From positions 372,001 to 436,000 of the forward strand of contig NZ_JAHKRT010000003.1 of NCBI RefSeq assembly GCF_018863195.1: 64,000 nucleotides of DNA, read 5' to 3'. The notes below the pieces were generated by a model, which was given only the letters and a program-made list of their open reading frames with translations, had not been told where the DNA came from and did not search any database. This DNA is from Sphingomonas quercus (GTDB lineage Bacteria; Pseudomonadota; Alphaproteobacteria; Sphingomonadales; Sphingomonadaceae). Of this stretch, positions 8,730 to 18,435 are shown in pieces. The number at the start of each line of letters is the position of its first letter. Position 1 is the stretch's first letter. Position numbers and translations under genes: made by a program.

Positions 8730-8788
8730 TCTCAGCGACAGCCACCGGCGGCTAGATTGTCGCGCCGGATCAGTATCGGGAAGATCTC

Positions 8789-9772
8789 ATGCGTATCGCT
8801 CTCCTCTCCGCGCTCCTCCTCGCCGGTGCCTCGGCCCCCGCGCTCACCCAGCCCGCCTCGGTCGACAGCCGCGTCGGCAAGCTGGAGAAGGAAATGCGGG
8901 CGGTGCAACGCAAGGTCTTCCCCAATGGCGGGGAGCAGTTCCTCGAGCCGGACATCCGTCCGGCCGCCCCGGCTCCCGCCCCGGCGCCGGCGCTCCAGTC
9001 GGACAGCGCGCTCAACGATCTCACCGCCCGCGTCGACGCGCTGGAACGCCAGCTCCAGCAGATCACCGGCCAGGTCGAGCAGAACCAGTTCAAGACGCGC
9101 CAGCTTGAAGATGTCCTCAACAAGCTGAAATCAGACACCGAATTCCGCCTCGGGGCGCTGGAGGGCGGCACCCCATCCGGGCCGGCCGGTGCCGCGCCCG
9201 CACCGGCCGGGGCCGCGCCGACGATCGTCGTGCCGCCGCCGCCGGCCGCGGCCGCCCCTGGCCGGGCGGGCTTGCCGCCGCGCGGCACCCGCCCGTTCCA
9301 GTCCGCACCGACGCCGCCGCCACCGCCTACGACCGGCGCCGAGGCCGCGCCTGTGGAGGCGGCGGCGCCCTCCACCGGCGATCCCGCCGAGGACGCCTAT
9401 CTCTCCGGCTATCGCCTGTGGGCGGCCAAGAAATATCCCGAGGCGGAAGCAGCGTTGAAGGATGCCGCCACCAAATATCCCAAGCATCGCCGCTACAGCT
9501 ATGCGCAGAATCTGCTTGGCCGCACCTATCTGGACGAGGGCAAGCCGGCGCTTGCCGCCGAGGCGCTCTACACCAATTACCGGACCAGCCCGCGCGGCGA
9601 GCGCGCCTCGGACAGCCTTTATTATCTCGGTCAGGCGCTGGTCCAGCTGAAGAAGACCACCGAGGCCTGCCGCGTCTATGACGAGCTGCGCGACGTCTAT
9701 GGCGAAAAGCTCGACGCCGCCGCCAAGTCCCGCCTCGCCACCGCGCGCACCAGTGCCAAGTGCGGGGCCTGA
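8789..9772 (+). CDS. cpoB: CpoB/YbgF, Tol-Pal associated periplasmic TPR protein
   Basis: 327 residues. A signal peptide (MRIALLSALLLAGASAPALTQ) is followed by a short coiled-coil segment with RVGKLEKEMRAVQRKVFPNGG, a pattern seen in alphaproteobacterial YbgF proteins, and a second coiled coil (LNDLTARVDALERQLQQITGQVEQNQFKTRQLEDVLNKL). An Ala/Pro/Gly linker (~125-195) leads to C-terminal tetratricopeptide repeats (~200-325: AYLSGYRLWAAKKYPEAEAALKDAATKYPKH...). CpoB coordinates peptidoglycan synthesis with outer-membrane constriction. It is not next to tolQRAB-pal here. Its last 20 bases overlap the tilS start. Confidence 0.88.
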   Translation: MRIALLSALLLAGASAPALTQPASVDSRVGKLEKEMRAVQRKVFPNGGEQFLEPDIRPAAPAPAPAPALQSDSALNDLTARVDALERQLQQITGQVEQNQFKTRQLEDVLNKLKSDTEFRLGALEGGTPSGPAGAAPAPAGAAPTIVVPPPPAAAAPGRAGLPPRGTRPFQSAPTPPPPPTTGAEAAPVEAAAPSTGDPAEDAYLSGYRLWAAKKYPEAEAALKDAATKYPKHRRYSYAQNLLGRTYLDEGKPALAAEALYTNYRTSPRGERASDSLYYLGQALVQLKKTTEACRVYDELRDVYGEKLDAAAKSRLATARTSAKCGA

Positions 9773-10775
9773 AGGCAAAGGCCCCGCCGCCGCCGGGCGC
9801 TTCCGCGCGGATCTGGCGAAACTGACCGACGCCGATCGTCTCGGCGTCGCAGTCTCGGGCGGGCCGGATAGCGTCGCGCTGCTGTTGCTGGCCCGGGCAG
9901 CACTTCCCGGCCGCGTCGAGGCCGCCACCGTCGATCATGGCCTGAGGGCGGAGGCCGCGGAGGAAGCGCGCTTCGTCGCCAAGCTCTGTGCGGCGCTCGA
10001 CGTGCCGCATGCCACCCTCGCCGTGACGGTCGAGGCGGACGGGGGCAGCGTCCAGGCGGCCGCGCGCGCCGTGCGCTATGCCGCCCTCGCCGGCTGGGCC
10101 GCGGCGCATGGCCTCCCCGCCATCGCCACCGCCCACCATGCCGACGATCAGGCCGAAACCCTCCTTCTCCGCCTCGCCCGCGGCGCCGGCCTCGCCGGGC
10201 TGGCGGGGGTGCGGCCCCGCCGGGCCGTCGCCACCTCCCTCCGCTCGCGTCGGGCCTCCCGGGATGCAGCCGGCGGCGACAGCGGCACGATTCCCATCGT
10301 CCGCCCCCTCCTCGGCTGGCGCAAGGCCGAGCTGATCGCGATCGTCGCCTCAGCCGGAATCATCGCGGTCGCCGACCCCTCCAACGCCGATCCCCGCTAT
10401 GATCGCACCGCCGCCCGCGCCCTCCTCGCCGGCACGGACTGGCTCGACGCCGATCGCCTCGCCCGCGCCGCTGCCAACCTCGCCGAGGCCGAGGACGCGC
10501 TGGAATGGACCGCCGACCGGCTGTGGGCCGAACGCGCCGCCGTCTCCCCCGCCGGGATCGCCTTCGATCCCGCCGGCCTGCCCGCGGAGTTGCGCCGCCG
10601 CCTGCTGCTGCGCGCCTTGACGGCGCTCGGTGCCGCCCCGCCGCCGCGCGGCCCGGCGCTCGCCCGGTTTGCCGCGGCCCTCGAGTCGGGGGAGACGGCG
10701 ACGCTCGCCGGCATCCGCGCGGAGGGTGGCAAATTATGGCATTTTGCCATCGCCCCGCCTCGGCGCGGTCATTGA
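9753..10775 (+). CDS. tilS: tRNA(Ile)-lysidine synthetase TilS
   Basis: 340 residues from a GTG that overlaps the end of cpoB by 20 bases. TilS converts the wobble cytidine of tRNA-Ile(CAU) to lysidine so that it reads AUA; it is essential. The N-type ATP pyrophosphatase motif SGGPDS is at 35-40, followed by [44 protein letters not shown] and [11 protein letters not shown]. The C-terminus is shorter than in E. coli TilS (432 residues), as is common in alphaproteobacteria. A longer in-frame start at 9678 would only add residues read out of frame from cpoB. tilS followed by ftsH is a widely conserved order. Confidence 0.92.
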   Translation: MPSAGPEGKGPAAAGRFRADLAKLTDADRLGVAVSGGPDSVALLLLARAALPGRVEAATVDHGLRAEAAEEARFVAKLCAALDVPHATLAVTVEADGGSVQAAARAVRYAALAGWAAAHGLPAIATAHHADDQAETLLLRLARGAGLAGLAGVRPRRAVATSLRSRRASRDAAGGDSGTIPIVRPLLGWRKAELIAIVASAGIIAVADPSNADPRYDRTAARALLAGTDWLDADRLARAAANLAEAEDALEWTADRLWAERAAVSPAGIAFDPAGLPAELRRRLLLRALTALGAAPPPRGPALARFAAALESGETATLAGIRAEGGKLWHFAIAPPRRGH

Positions 10776-10860
10776 TCGGCCCTATGGCTGCGTCATTCCA
10801 TTGTCATTAACGCCTGGATGCCTATCTTCGCTGGCGACTCCGCATGAAAGCCATGATGCA

Positions 10861-12822
<1,962 letters not shown>

Positions 12823-12829
12823 TCAATTG

Positions 12830-12860
12830 ATGGCGCGGCGACCGCAAGGCGCCGCGCCAT
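12830..12860 (+). terminator. Probable ftsH terminator hairpin
   Basis: Perfect 11-bp stem: ATGGCGCGGCG at 12830-12840 and its reverse complement at 12850-12860, with a 9-base loop. It begins 7 bases after the ftsH stop. Only a short TTGATAT follows, so termination may be partial. No competing gene spans it. Confidence 0.55.
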
Positions 12861-12947
12861 TTGATATCTCCACGACGGAGACTGATTTCTCCGTTTCGGA
12901 GTAGCTTCTGCGGAAGATTGTCCTCTTTTGGGGCATGTTCTTCGGCG

Positions 12948-13346
12948 ATGCCGTCCATGCCGACTCTCGCCTTACAGTTGCGAAGCGCCGCCGACGCGGT
13001 CACCCTGCTCGGGCCGGCACTTGCTCATCGCGACAAGGAGCGGGTTCATGCCGCCTATGTGGCGGAATGCGGCCTGGTGCTCGCCGTCGACGAGGTCGAG
13101 GGCCTGTCATGCGCCTGGATCGACCTGCCGATCCGCCATCTGATCGGGCGCACCCTCCAGCTCGGCGGCGTCGGCATCGTCATCGCCCATAACCACCCGA
13201 GCGGCGATCCCGCGCCCAGCGCACACGACATCGCCGCCACCCGCGCGCTCGCCAATGCCGCACGCGTCATGGACATTCGCCTGCTGGATCATCTGATCTT
13301 CGCGCGCAGCCATTGCGCCAGCTTCCGCGCCCTCGGCCTGCTTTAG
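12948..13346 (+). CDS. JAB-domain protein (RadC C-terminal domain only)
   Basis: 132 residues that cover just the RadC-type JAB/MPN domain. The metal site motif is intact: an upstream glutamate region (AYVAECGLVLAVDEVEG) and HNHPSGDPAPSAHD (His-x-His ... Ser-x-x-Asp pattern). The N-terminal helix-hairpin-helix domain of full RadC (about 225 residues) is missing, and the open frame further upstream (from 12861) shows no such domain. RadC relatives are poorly understood; JAB domains are metalloproteases or isopeptidases in other contexts. ATG 12948 or 12957 are both possible starts; neither has a strong ribosome-binding site. Confidence 0.78.
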   Translation: MPSMPTLALQLRSAADAVTLLGPALAHRDKERVHAAYVAECGLVLAVDEVEGLSCAWIDLPIRHLIGRTLQLGGVGIVIAHNHPSGDPAPSAHDIAATRALANAARVMDIRLLDHLIFARSHCASFRALGLL

Positions 13347-13403
13347 CGCTCCGCCATCGCTCCGACAGGGGAGCGGGCAGCGATCAGGCTTCCGGAGCCC
13401 TCA

Positions 13404-13613
13404 TCAGCGCTTCTTCAACGCCTCCGGCTTATGCACCGCTTCCTTGCCGGTCTTGTCGCTCTTCACCCGAAATTGCGGCGCGTCCTTGCTGGCCTTGGCG
13501 CGATGGCCACCCGCGCTGGTGGTGCCGGTCTCCTTGCGGACGACCGTGCCCGAGGTCGTGCCCTGGGAGGTTTCCCAGCGGACGTGATCCCCTGCCTTCA
13601 GGCTCTTGCTCAT
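13404..13613 (-). CDS. DUF2945 (hypervirulence-associated Tudor domain) protein
   Basis: 69 residues (MSKSLKAGDHVRWETSQGTTSGTVVRKET...). The KAGDHVxWxTSQGxTxGxVVRK core is the hallmark of DUF2945, a small beta-barrel Tudor-like fold, and the tail is lysine-rich. Function is unknown; a nucleic-acid or peptide-binding role is plausible. The start chosen (10 codons into a longer frame) has GGAGAGACGCC immediately upstream on the minus strand. It is convergent with the JAB gene. Confidence 0.82.
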   Translation of the reverse strand: MSKSLKAGDHVRWETSQGTTSGTVVRKETGTTSAGGHRAKASKDAPQFRVKSDKTGKEAVHKPEALKKR

Positions 13614-13690
13614 GGCGTCTCTCCACAACCCACCGATCAGCAACCATCGGCTGCGTCGATTGGCTCCATCGGAAGGATGTCGGAGAGCGC

Positions 13691-13764
13691 TGGAGCGGGT
13701 GAAGGGAATCGAACCCTCGTCGTAAGCTTGGGAAGCTTCTGCTCTACCATTGAGCTACACCCGC
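13691..13764 (-). tRNA. tRNA-Gly (anticodon CCC)
   Basis: On the minus strand the 74-base sequence begins GCGGGTG, pairs with CACCCGC, has discriminator T and ends with encoded CCA. D arm GCTC/GAGC, T arm GAGGG-TTCGATT-CCCTT, and anticodon loop TTCCCAA place CCC at positions 34-36, so it reads GGG. The outermost anticodon-stem pair (27-43) is a G-A mismatch; everything else pairs. It lies alone between convergent and divergent protein genes. Confidence 0.95.
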
Positions 13765-13879
13765 GCGCTGTCAGCCACCTGCCACAGCCGCCCCGCCCCG
13801 GTCAACGCCAGCCCGGCGATTCCCACGCGTCGACGAGGCCGCTATCATCGCCCGCATGATGGGCAGGGAGGCAAGAGCG

Positions 13880-14764
13880 ATGAGGATCGGTTTCCTGGGG
13901 CTGGGGCGAATGGGGACGGCGATCGCGCTCAACCTGCTGCGCGCCGGCCATGAGGTGGCGGTGTGGAATCGCTCGCCCGACAAGGCCGATGCGCTCGCCG
14001 CCGCGGGAGCGGAGGTCGCCGCCACGCCGCGGGCCGCCGCCGAGGGGCGGGAGATCGTGTTCTCGATGCTGTCGGACGATGCCGCGCTGCATGCCGTGCT
14101 GCGCCGGGCCGACGGGTTGCTCGCCGGGCTCGGCGAGGGTGCGCTGCACGTCTCGCTGAGCACGATCGGCGTCGCGACCGCCGACCACGCCGTCGATCTC
14201 CATGTCGAGCGCGGCCAGCATTATATCTCGGCGCCGGTCTTCGGCCGGCCCGATGCCGCCGCCGCGGCGCAGCTGACCATCGTCGCCGCCGGGCCCGCTG
14301 CCGATATCGATCGCGCCCAGCCCCTGCTCGATGCGATCGGGCGGCGCACGTTCCGCGTCGGGACGCGGCCGTCGGCGGCCAATCTCGTCAAGCTATCCGG
14401 CAACTTCCTGATCCTCGCCGCCATCGAGGCGATGGCCGAGGCCATGGCGCTGGCCGAGAAGAGCGGCGTTGCGCCCGCGCTGCTGCTCGAGGTGCTTACC
14501 GACACCCATTTCAACGCGCCGGTCTATCGCAACTACGGCGCGCTGCTCCTCGAGCAGCGCTTCCGCCCGGCCGCGTTCGCCGCCCCGCTCGGCCTCAAGG
14601 ACATGAAGCTCGCCGGCGCCGCCGCCGAGGCCGCCCGCGTGCCGATGCCGTTCCTCGCCCTGCTCCGCGAGCAGCTGGTCGAGACGCTTGTCAAGGAAGG
14701 CGAGGATGTCGACTGGTCCGCCATCGGCCTCACCGTCGCCAGGAACGCCGGCCTCAACCGCTAG
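13880..14764 (+). CDS. NAD(P)-dependent beta-hydroxyacid dehydrogenase family reductase
   Basis: 294 residues, a Rossmann N-domain (MRIGFLGLGRMGTAIALNLLRAGHEVAVWNRSPDKA; GxGxxG intact) and an all-helical C-domain. This family includes 3-hydroxyisobutyrate dehydrogenase, tartronate semialdehyde reductase and glyoxylate/imine reductases. The catalytic-lysine region reads SAANLVKLSGNFLILAAIEAMAEA; the lysine is in the expected place. The usual substrate-binding 'DAPVSGG' is replaced here by SAPVFGRPDAA, as in glyoxylate/succinic semialdehyde reductase or imine-reductase-like members, so the substrate differs from the second family member at 30058. AGGGAGG lies 9 bases before this ATG. Confidence 0.86.
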   Translation: MRIGFLGLGRMGTAIALNLLRAGHEVAVWNRSPDKADALAAAGAEVAATPRAAAEGREIVFSMLSDDAALHAVLRRADGLLAGLGEGALHVSLSTIGVATADHAVDLHVERGQHYISAPVFGRPDAAAAAQLTIVAAGPAADIDRAQPLLDAIGRRTFRVGTRPSAANLVKLSGNFLILAAIEAMAEAMALAEKSGVAPALLLEVLTDTHFNAPVYRNYGALLLEQRFRPAAFAAPLGLKDMKLAGAAAEAARVPMPFLALLREQLVETLVKEGEDVDWSAIGLTVARNAGLNR

Positions 14765-15602
14765 GGTCGGCGTTGCCGGCGGTCTGCAGGATCCAGCGCT
14801 CGCCATCCTCCATGCCGAGCGCGGTCAGCCGGCCGCTGGCATAGGCGCCGGTGTCGATGCCGATGCGGTTCTCGCGCATCTCCACCTCCGGGGTGATCGA
14901 GTGGCCGTGGATGATCAGCGCGCCATGGTCGCTCGCATTGTCGAGGAATTCGCTGCGGATCCAGCGCAGGTCGCTGTTCTTCTGGTCCTCCATCGCCACG
15001 CCCGGCCGGATGCCGGCGTGGACGAACAGATAGCCGCCCGCCTGGTAGGAGGGCGTCAGCTCCTGCATCCAGCGCAGATGCGCCGCCGGCACATGCGTCC
15101 GGATCAGCTCGGCGAGGCCAGCGGCGTCGGCGCCCTCATAGTCGATCTCGTCGATGCCGTAGCTGAGCAGCGTCTCGCGCCCGCCGACCTGATCGAACAG
15201 GCCCGCCGCCCGCCGGTCGCCCCGGGCGACGAGCAGCAGCACCTCCTCGTGATTGCCCATCAGGAACACCGCCCGCCGCCCCGCCGCCTCCAGCGCCATC
15301 AGCGCTTCGATCACGCCGCGCGAATTCAGGCCGCGATCGACATAATCGCCGAGGAAGACGAGCGTCGTGCGCGCCGGCCGCCGCGCGGCATTGTCGGCGT
15401 CGATCATCGCCAGCAGCTCGCCGAGCAGATCGTCGCGGCCATGGATGTCGCCGATTGCGTAGAGCCGCTCGCCTTCCGGCGCGACATAGCCGTGGCGGGG
15501 GCTGCGGATGCGCGCCAATCGCCGGGAATAAGCGTCCACGCCTTCCTCCGCGCCGCTGGCCGGTTTCGCCCGCGCCAGGTCGATCAGTCGCCTCACCACC
15601 AT
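14754..15602 (-). CDS. Metallophosphoesterase (Ser/Thr protein phosphatase-like)
   Basis: 282 residues of the PPP-type calcineurin-like family, with GDIHGRDDLL, FLGDYVDRGLNSRGVIE and LMGNHEEVLLL carrying the dinuclear metal ligands. Later histidines appear in YLFVHAGIRPG and IIHGHSITPEV. Relatives are bacterial PrpA-type protein phosphatases or Ap4A hydrolase-like enzymes; which one cannot be told. The preferred ATG gives MVVRRLIDLARAK; the frame extends further upstream but without family sequence. Its stop overlaps the 3' end of the convergent dehydrogenase by 11 bases. Confidence 0.85.
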   Translation of the reverse strand: MVVRRLIDLARAKPASGAEEGVDAYSRRLARIRSPRHGYVAPEGERLYAIGDIHGRDDLLGELLAMIDADNAARRPARTTLVFLGDYVDRGLNSRGVIEALMALEAAGRRAVFLMGNHEEVLLLVARGDRRAAGLFDQVGGRETLLSYGIDEIDYEGADAAGLAELIRTHVPAAHLRWMQELTPSYQAGGYLFVHAGIRPGVAMEDQKNSDLRWIRSEFLDNASDHGALIIHGHSITPEVEMRENRIGIDTGAYASGRLTALGMEDGERWILQTAGNADPSG

Positions 15603-15639
15603 GCGCCGCGCCTTACCGCGAAGCCGGCCGCCGCGATAC

Positions 15640-16848
15640 CTATCGCAGCGCGCGGCCGAGCGCGATCGCCACGCCGCCCGCCGCCAGCCCCGCCAGCAGC
15701 ACCAGGAACAGCGCGCCATAGCCATTGCCCGCATCGTCCAGCGTCGCCATCGCCACCAGCGGCCCGGCCACCGCCGGCAAGGTGTTGGCGCAGTTCATCA
15801 GCCCGAGATCGCGGCCGCGATGGCGGGCTGACGGCAATATCTGCGCGACCAGCGCCACGTCGATGGTCAGGAACACGCCGAGCCCGGCGCTGAACAGGGT
15901 ATAGCCGCCCATCGCCGCCAGCCGGTCCGGCCGCGCCAGCATCAGCAGCAGGCCGGCCGCCATCAGCGCGATGGCGCCGAGCAGGAACGGCCGCCGCCGC
16001 CCCGATCGATCGGACCAGCGCCCCGCGCCGAGCGAGGCGAGCGCCGTCACCGCCGTTGCCACCGTCATCGTCCACGCGAAGCCGAGCTGCGCCTCCGGCC
16101 CTGCCAGCCGCACCCCGTCCTTGAGGTAGAACAGGAAATAGCCGGTCAGCACCGTGCCCGAGAGCTGCACCATGAACTTGGCGAACCACAGGCTGCGAAA
16201 CGCCGCCCAGCGCCGCGCCACCGCCTCCACGGCAATGCCCGCGCCGGCGCCGGTATCGGCGGTGTCGGGCAGGTCTCGCGGCCAGAACAGCATCAGCGGC
16301 AGGATCAGCCCGCCCATCATCACCGCAATGGTGAGGATGCGCGCGCCGTCCGTCGCCAGCACCGGCAGGCCGACCAGCGCCGAGGCCAGCGAGCCCAGCG
16401 GCCAGGCGAGATTGGTATAGGCCGACACCCGCCCCTTGAGCCGATCCGGCACCTTGTCGGCGAACAACGCGGTCATCGGGCTGAACATCGTGTTGAAGAA
16501 CAGCTGGAACAGCACCACGCCCAGCATCAGCCGCCATCCGTCCGGCGCCATGGCGATCAGCGCATAGCTCGCCCAGGCGCCGGCCAGCCCGATCCACAGC
16601 CAGGGCAGCCGCGTCCCCGCCCGCGCCCGGCTACGGTCGCTGAGCAGGCCGGCGACGACATTGGCGATGGTGGCGACGATCACGCCGGCGAGCAACGTCT
16701 CGCTCAGCAGCACCACCTTCCCCGCCCCCGCCAGCCCCTCGGCGCGCAGCGGCACGGCGATGGTCAATAGCGGCAGGAAGGCGATATAGGCCCCGGCATT
16801 GGCCGCCGGATAAAGCCAGTTGAACCGGGCGAGGGCGCGGTCAGTCAT
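15640..16848 (-). CDS. MFS transporter
   Basis: 402 residues with about 12 hydrophobic segments, starting FNWLYPAANAGAYIAFLPLLTIAVPL. The MFS loop 2-3 signature is present in divergent form (GLLSDRSRARAGTRLPWLW, where the usual GRRP pattern reads GTRLP) and again between helices 8 and 9 (GAGRWSDRSGRRRPFLLG). The two related patterns show the internal duplication of the fold. The substrate is unknown; a sugar-responsive LacI repressor is the next gene upstream on the same strand, so a saccharide is a reasonable guess only. The ATG at 16848 was chosen because the longer frame is read from an intergenic repeat. Confidence 0.84.
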   Translation of the reverse strand: MTDRALARFNWLYPAANAGAYIAFLPLLTIAVPLRAEGLAGAGKVVLLSETLLAGVIVATIANVVAGLLSDRSRARAGTRLPWLWIGLAGAWASYALIAMAPDGWRLMLGVVLFQLFFNTMFSPMTALFADKVPDRLKGRVSAYTNLAWPLGSLASALVGLPVLATDGARILTIAVMMGGLILPLMLFWPRDLPDTADTGAGAGIAVEAVARRWAAFRSLWFAKFMVQLSGTVLTGYFLFYLKDGVRLAGPEAQLGFAWTMTVATAVTALASLGAGRWSDRSGRRRPFLLGAIALMAAGLLLMLARPDRLAAMGGYTLFSAGLGVFLTIDVALVAQILPSARHRGRDLGLMNCANTLPAVAGPLVAMATLDDAGNGYGALFLVLLAGLAAGGVAIALGRALR

Positions 16849-17021
16849 GGAATCGTTCACAATCCCCCCAACCGTTCGTCCTGAACAGGCATCGAGCCTG
16901 TCGAAATGCCGTATCGAAGGGCGATGGCGCAACGGCCCTTCGACACGAGGCTTCGACAAGCCCGGCCTCTCCCCGAGGCGAACCGGACGGGTAGCTCCCC
17001 AAAAAAACGACGGCCAATCCC
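16849..17021. repeat. Intergenic repeat-like sequence (REP-type candidate) and A-tract
   Basis: The gap between the LacI gene and the MFS gene contains short inverted modules: CAGG...CCTG near 16884-16900 and several copies of TTCGACA / TGTCGAA (16897-16960). Such dyad-rich 'CTGAAC...TGTCGAA' sequences are commonly scattered between sphingomonad genes. A run of seven A (17002-17008) gives a T7 tract on the minus strand just after the LacI stop, without a convincing stem before it. Confidence 0.4.
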
Positions 17022-18056
17022 TCAGCCCGGCCGCGCAGTGGACCCGCGCACCACGAATTCGAACGGCAGCACATGCACCGTGCCGTCCGGCGCCGCGCCC
17101 TCGATGAGCAGCGCCGCCGCTCGCTCGGCCATCGCCGCGGTGGGATGGCGGATGGCGGTCAGCGCCGGCAGGCTGAAGCTGACCGGCGGCGTGTCGTCGA
17201 AACTGACCAGCGACAGCGCGTCGGGCACCGCCAGCCCGGCATCCCCCGCCCGGTGCAGCATCGCCAGCGCCTGCTCGTCGCTGCTCGCGATCACCGCCGT
17301 CGGCCGATCCTTGAGCGCGAGCAGCGCATCGGCCGCCGCCAGCCCGGATTCGAAGCTGAACTCGCCCTCCTGCACCAGCTCCGGGGCCACCGTCAGCCCG
17401 GCTTCGGTCATCGCCCGGCGAAAGCCGGCCAGCCGGACCCCGCTCACCGCATAGTCGGCGCTCCCCGCGAGGAAGCCGATCCGCCGGTGGCCAAGCCCGA
17501 TCAGATGGCGCGTCGCCACCGCAGCGGCCTCGTTTTCGTCCATCTCGATACGGTGGCCGCGCGCATCGCCACCGCCCGCGCTCAGCCGCGCATAGGGCAC
17601 GCGCCGCGCGTCCAGCCGATCGAGGATGGCGGCGTCCTGCGAATGGGGCGGCGTCAGGATCACCCCGTCCGGCCGCAACGAAGAGACGATCGCATCGACG
17701 CGCTGGTGCAGCCGCGCCTGATGCCCGTCGAGCAGCTCAAGCAGCAGATGATATCCGTCCGCCTCGCAGCGCGGCATCGCCCCGAGCAGCATCTGCGCCA
17801 CCCAGTCGCTGCCGCGTCCGGCGCGCCATTTCTCCAGCGTCGGCTCACGGTCGTTGAAGGCGATGAGCAGATAGGATTTCGATCCGCCCATGCGCCGCGC
17901 CGCCATGTTCGGCACATAGCCGAGCTTGTCGATCGCCGCGCGCACCCGGTCGCGCAGCGCGTCGGTGACGTTCGGGCCATTGTTGATGACCCGCGACACG
18001 CTCTGCAGCGAGACCCCTGCCTCCTCGGCGACATGCCTGATCGTGACTGATTTCAT
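17022..18056 (-). CDS. LacI-family transcription regulator of the carbohydrate locus
   Basis: 344 residues. The N-terminal helix-turn-helix is canonical (VTIRHVAEEAGVSLQSVSRVINNGPNVTDALRDRVRAAIDKLGYVPN), followed by the hinge (MAARRMGGSKSYLL) and a periplasmic-binding-protein-like sensor domain ending in the PTAAMAERAAALLIEGA pattern. It should repress until a sugar binds. It faces the TonB-dependent receptor; a perfect 18-bp palindrome of LacI operator type lies 105 bases upstream of its start, so it probably regulates both itself and the locus at 18.4-30 kb. Confidence 0.92.
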   Translation of the reverse strand: MKSVTIRHVAEEAGVSLQSVSRVINNGPNVTDALRDRVRAAIDKLGYVPNMAARRMGGSKSYLLIAFNDREPTLEKWRAGRGSDWVAQMLLGAMPRCEADGYHLLLELLDGHQARLHQRVDAIVSSLRPDGVILTPPHSQDAAILDRLDARRVPYARLSAGGGDARGHRIEMDENEAAAVATRHLIGLGHRRIGFLAGSADYAVSGVRLAGFRRAMTEAGLTVAPELVQEGEFSFESGLAAADALLALKDRPTAVIASSDEQALAMLHRAGDAGLAVPDALSLVSFDDTPPVSFSLPALTAIRHPTAAMAERAAALLIEGAAPDGTVHVLPFEFVVRGSTARPG

Positions 18057-18160
18057 GCGCCCTGCATCGCCTGCCCTGCCTGTCGGTCGCCATCCCCGCG
18101 CGGGCAGGCTTATCCGCCGCCGGCCCCGCACTGCAACGATAATCACAAAGGATATTTTCT

Positions 18161-18178
18161 GTTGTGAACGTTCACAAC
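18161..18178. promoter_or_regulatory. LacI-type operator palindrome
   Basis: GTTGTGAACGTTCACAAC is a perfect 18-bp palindrome with the central CG of LacI/GalR operators. It lies in the gap between the LacI gene and the TonB receptor gene, 105 bases from the former and 258 bases from the latter start. A TATTTT hexamer is at 18153-18158, right beside it. Confidence 0.85.
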
Positions 18179-18237
18179 ATATGCTCTAAGCGACTCGCAC
18201 GCGGGCCGTCGAGCCCCGGCGCACGAGAGGAACAGTC

Positions 18238-18249
18238 ATGAAAGGGTGA
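18238..18249 (+). other. Three-codon start-stop ORF with strong ribosome-binding site
   Basis: ATG AAA GGG TGA, preceded by GAGAGG with 7-base spacing. It lies in the long leader of the TonB receptor gene and in the same frame as it, 198 bases before the receptor ATG. It may be a minimal leader ORF or the relic of an older start. Confidence 0.35.
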
Positions 18250-18435
18250 GGCTGGGCGCGGCTGCGCAAGCTATTGCCATTTATCAAGACGAACCGGGGA
18301 GGTCAGCTGCGTGATGAGCGCGGAAAGACTTCGCTCGTGCTGCGACATCATCGTCTTGCAGGGACGGATACGGGCCTCCGCATCCGTGATGGAAAAATAT
18401 TGTCCGCCGCATCTGGCGGGAACAGGGAGAACATT

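Noticed and set aside
17002-17008. T7 tract after the LacI gene as an intrinsic terminator
   Set aside because: No convincing stem directly before it on the minus strand.
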